From Massilia aurea (GTDB taxonomy: Bacteria; Pseudomonadota; Gammaproteobacteria; Burkholderiales; Burkholderiaceae_D), in contig NZ_JACHBX010000004.1 of assembly GCF_014200505.1 (NCBI RefSeq), positions 1 through 64,000 of the forward strand: a DNA stretch of 64,000 bases. Reading direction: 5' to 3'. Numbering within the stretch: the stretch's first letter is position 1; each line of letters opens with the position of its first letter. This document shows positions 63,168 to 64,000 of the stretch, one piece after another. The notes beneath the pieces were generated by a model. That model worked only from the letters and a program-made list of their open reading frames with translations. It was not told the DNA's origin and searched no databases. Made by a program: the position numbers and the translations under genes.

Positions 63168-64000
63168 ATGAGCAGCTTCGATACCACCCGCACCACGGAT
63201 AACCAGCGCATGGTCACTGGCCTGTTCCCTGACCGTGCCAGCGCCGAGCGTGCGTATGGCACCGTGTCCGAGCGCGGCTACAACCGCGATGACGTCAACC
63301 TGATGATGTCCGACTCCACCCGTCAAACCCACTTCGCCGACACGGACACCGAACTGGGCACCAAGGCGGCTGAAGGCGCGGGCATTGGCGCCGGTATCGG
63401 CGGCACCATCGGCGCCGTGCTGGCCGGTATCGCAGCAGTGGGCACCACGTTGGTGCTGCCAGGCCTGGGCCTGGTCGTCGCCGGTCCTCTGGCAGCGGCG
63501 CTGGCCGGTGCTGGCGCGGGTGGTATCACCGGTGGCCTGATCGGCGCACTGATCGGCGCCGGCATTCCGGAAGAACGCGCACAGCACTATGAAGAAGGCA
63601 TCAAGGGCGGCGGCATCCTGCTGGGCGTGAATGCACGTTCGGATGAAGATGCAGCGCACATCCACAAATCGTGGACCGAACAGGGTGGTTCGCACGTGCT
63701 GGGCGCTGGCCTGGGCGTGGCAGGCGGCGCGGCACTGGGCGCGACTGTCGGCACCGTTGCTGGTCCGATCGGCATGGCAGCAGGCGCGGTTGTCGGCGGC
63801 ATCGCTGGCGGCATCGCCGGCCAGGGCGCAGCAGAAGTGGTGAATCCAAAAGCGAATGACGACCTGTCCGAGCACCATCTGGCCAAGGGCGTGGGCGCAG
63901 GTTCGGGCGCAGCAGCAGGCGCACTGGTCGGTGCTGTCGGCGGTCCGATCGGCATGGCAGCAGGCGCTGTCGTCGGCGGCCTGGCAGGCGGTGCAGCCGG
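63168..64000 (+). CDS. Glycine-zipper general stress protein (partial, cut by window end)
   Basis: The ATG at 63168 has AAAGGA six bases upstream. The reading frame is open to base 64000 without a stop, so the 3' end is missing. The N terminus (FPDRASAERAYGTVSERGYNRDDVNLMMSD) is the general stress protein 17M-like domain. It is followed by repeated Gly/Ala-rich zipper helices: GAGIGAGIGGTIGAVLAG, then two copies of GPIGMAAGAVVGGIAGG spaced 60 codons apart (from 63762 and 63942). Such zippers insert into or between membranes. Divergent GlsB-like gene points to a stress role. Confidence 0.82.
   Translation, partial: MSSFDTTRTTDNQRMVTGLFPDRASAERAYGTVSERGYNRDDVNLMMSDSTRQTHFADTDTELGTKAAEGAGIGAGIGGTIGAVLAGIAAVGTTLVLPGLGLVVAGPLAAALAGAGAGGITGGLIGALIGAGIPEERAQHYEEGIKGGGILLGVNARSDEDAAHIHKSWTEQGGSHVLGAGLGVAGGAALGATVGTVAGPIGMAAGAVVGGIAGGIAGQGAAEVVNPKANDDLSEHHLAKGVGAGSGAAAGALVGAVGGPIGMAAGAVVGGLAGGAA

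Overview
The window looks like a chromosomal segment of a GC-rich betaproteobacterium, most likely Oxalobacteraceae (Massilia/Telluria-like). This rests on the betaproteobacterial style of the 23S and 5S rRNA ends, the gene order queA-tgt-yajC-secD-secF, and the overall character of the proteins. The genus is an inference, as no search could be run. Gene density is high and nearly all genes are ordinary chromosomal ones. The unusual material sits in intergenic spaces and at gene 3' ends.

Layout. 1-390: end of an rRNA operon (23S 3' end, 5S, terminator). 0.5-8.5 kb: small unknown protein, DHA2 efflux pump, PagL-like lipid A deacylase, SUFU-domain protein, M20 amidohydrolase, molybdopterin oxidoreductase and a lipoprotein aminopeptidase. 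8.6-14.5 kb: two tandem fadD-type acyl-CoA ligases, a hotdog thioesterase and an Atm1-type ABC exporter. 14.5-18.4 kb (minus strand): secreted asparaginase, secreted amidohydrolase and an SDF-family symporter. 18.6-21.9 kb: pyrC, a DUF3025 protein, a Gfo/Idh oxidoreductase and a VOC protein. 21.9-24.7 kb: an MNT/HEPN nucleotidyltransferase pair, a TPR membrane protein and a NYN/OST-HTH putative RNase. 24.7-32.5 kb: recG, queA, tgt, yajC, secD, secF. 32.66-33.74 kb: an intact IS1595-family insertion sequence. 33.7-40.5 kb: a LysR/MDR pair, a GH15 hydrolase with an SDR dehydrogenase, an HDOD protein, and a MarR regulator with a small TTG-start gene. 40.5-53.9 kb: a complete arginine succinyltransferase (AST) catabolic locus with an ArgR-type regulator (argR, astC, aruF, aruG, astD, astB, gdhB, astE). 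54-64 kb: OYE-family enzyme, GIN-domain lipoprotein, amino-acid permease, CAT-like acetyltransferase, S46 dipeptidyl-peptidase, phospholipase D-type synthase, GlsB-like protein and a glycine-zipper stress protein cut by the window end.

How the genes fit together. Several loci point to growth on peptides and amino acids: an exported S46 peptidase, exported asparaginase and amidohydrolase next to an acidic amino-acid/dicarboxylate symporter, an APC permease, and the AST route from arginine to glutamate with a large NAD-glutamate dehydrogenase feeding 2-oxoglutarate. The ast promoter carries two TGTCGC-type direct half-sites 21 bp apart just upstream of the -10, as known for Pseudomonas ArgR.

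Non-coding structure. Three kinds of palindromic repeat are scattered here: (i) a 29-bp GTAGGGTGGACGGC.../...GCCGTCCACGCG unit, five copies, one between 23S and 5S rRNA and one forming the end of the ABC-exporter gene; (ii) an inverted pair of 32-bp units upstream of astC; (iii) a 116-bp element present twice, 223 bp apart, the first copy supplying the stop codon of the CAT-like gene. An exact 34-bp repeat lies directly upstream of two different intrinsic terminators 6 kb apart. The IS1595-family element has inserted into the T-tract of the secF terminator with an all-T 8-bp target duplication. The MNT gene has a consensus promoter that predicts a leaderless mRNA, with GGGTAC repeats on either side of the -10.
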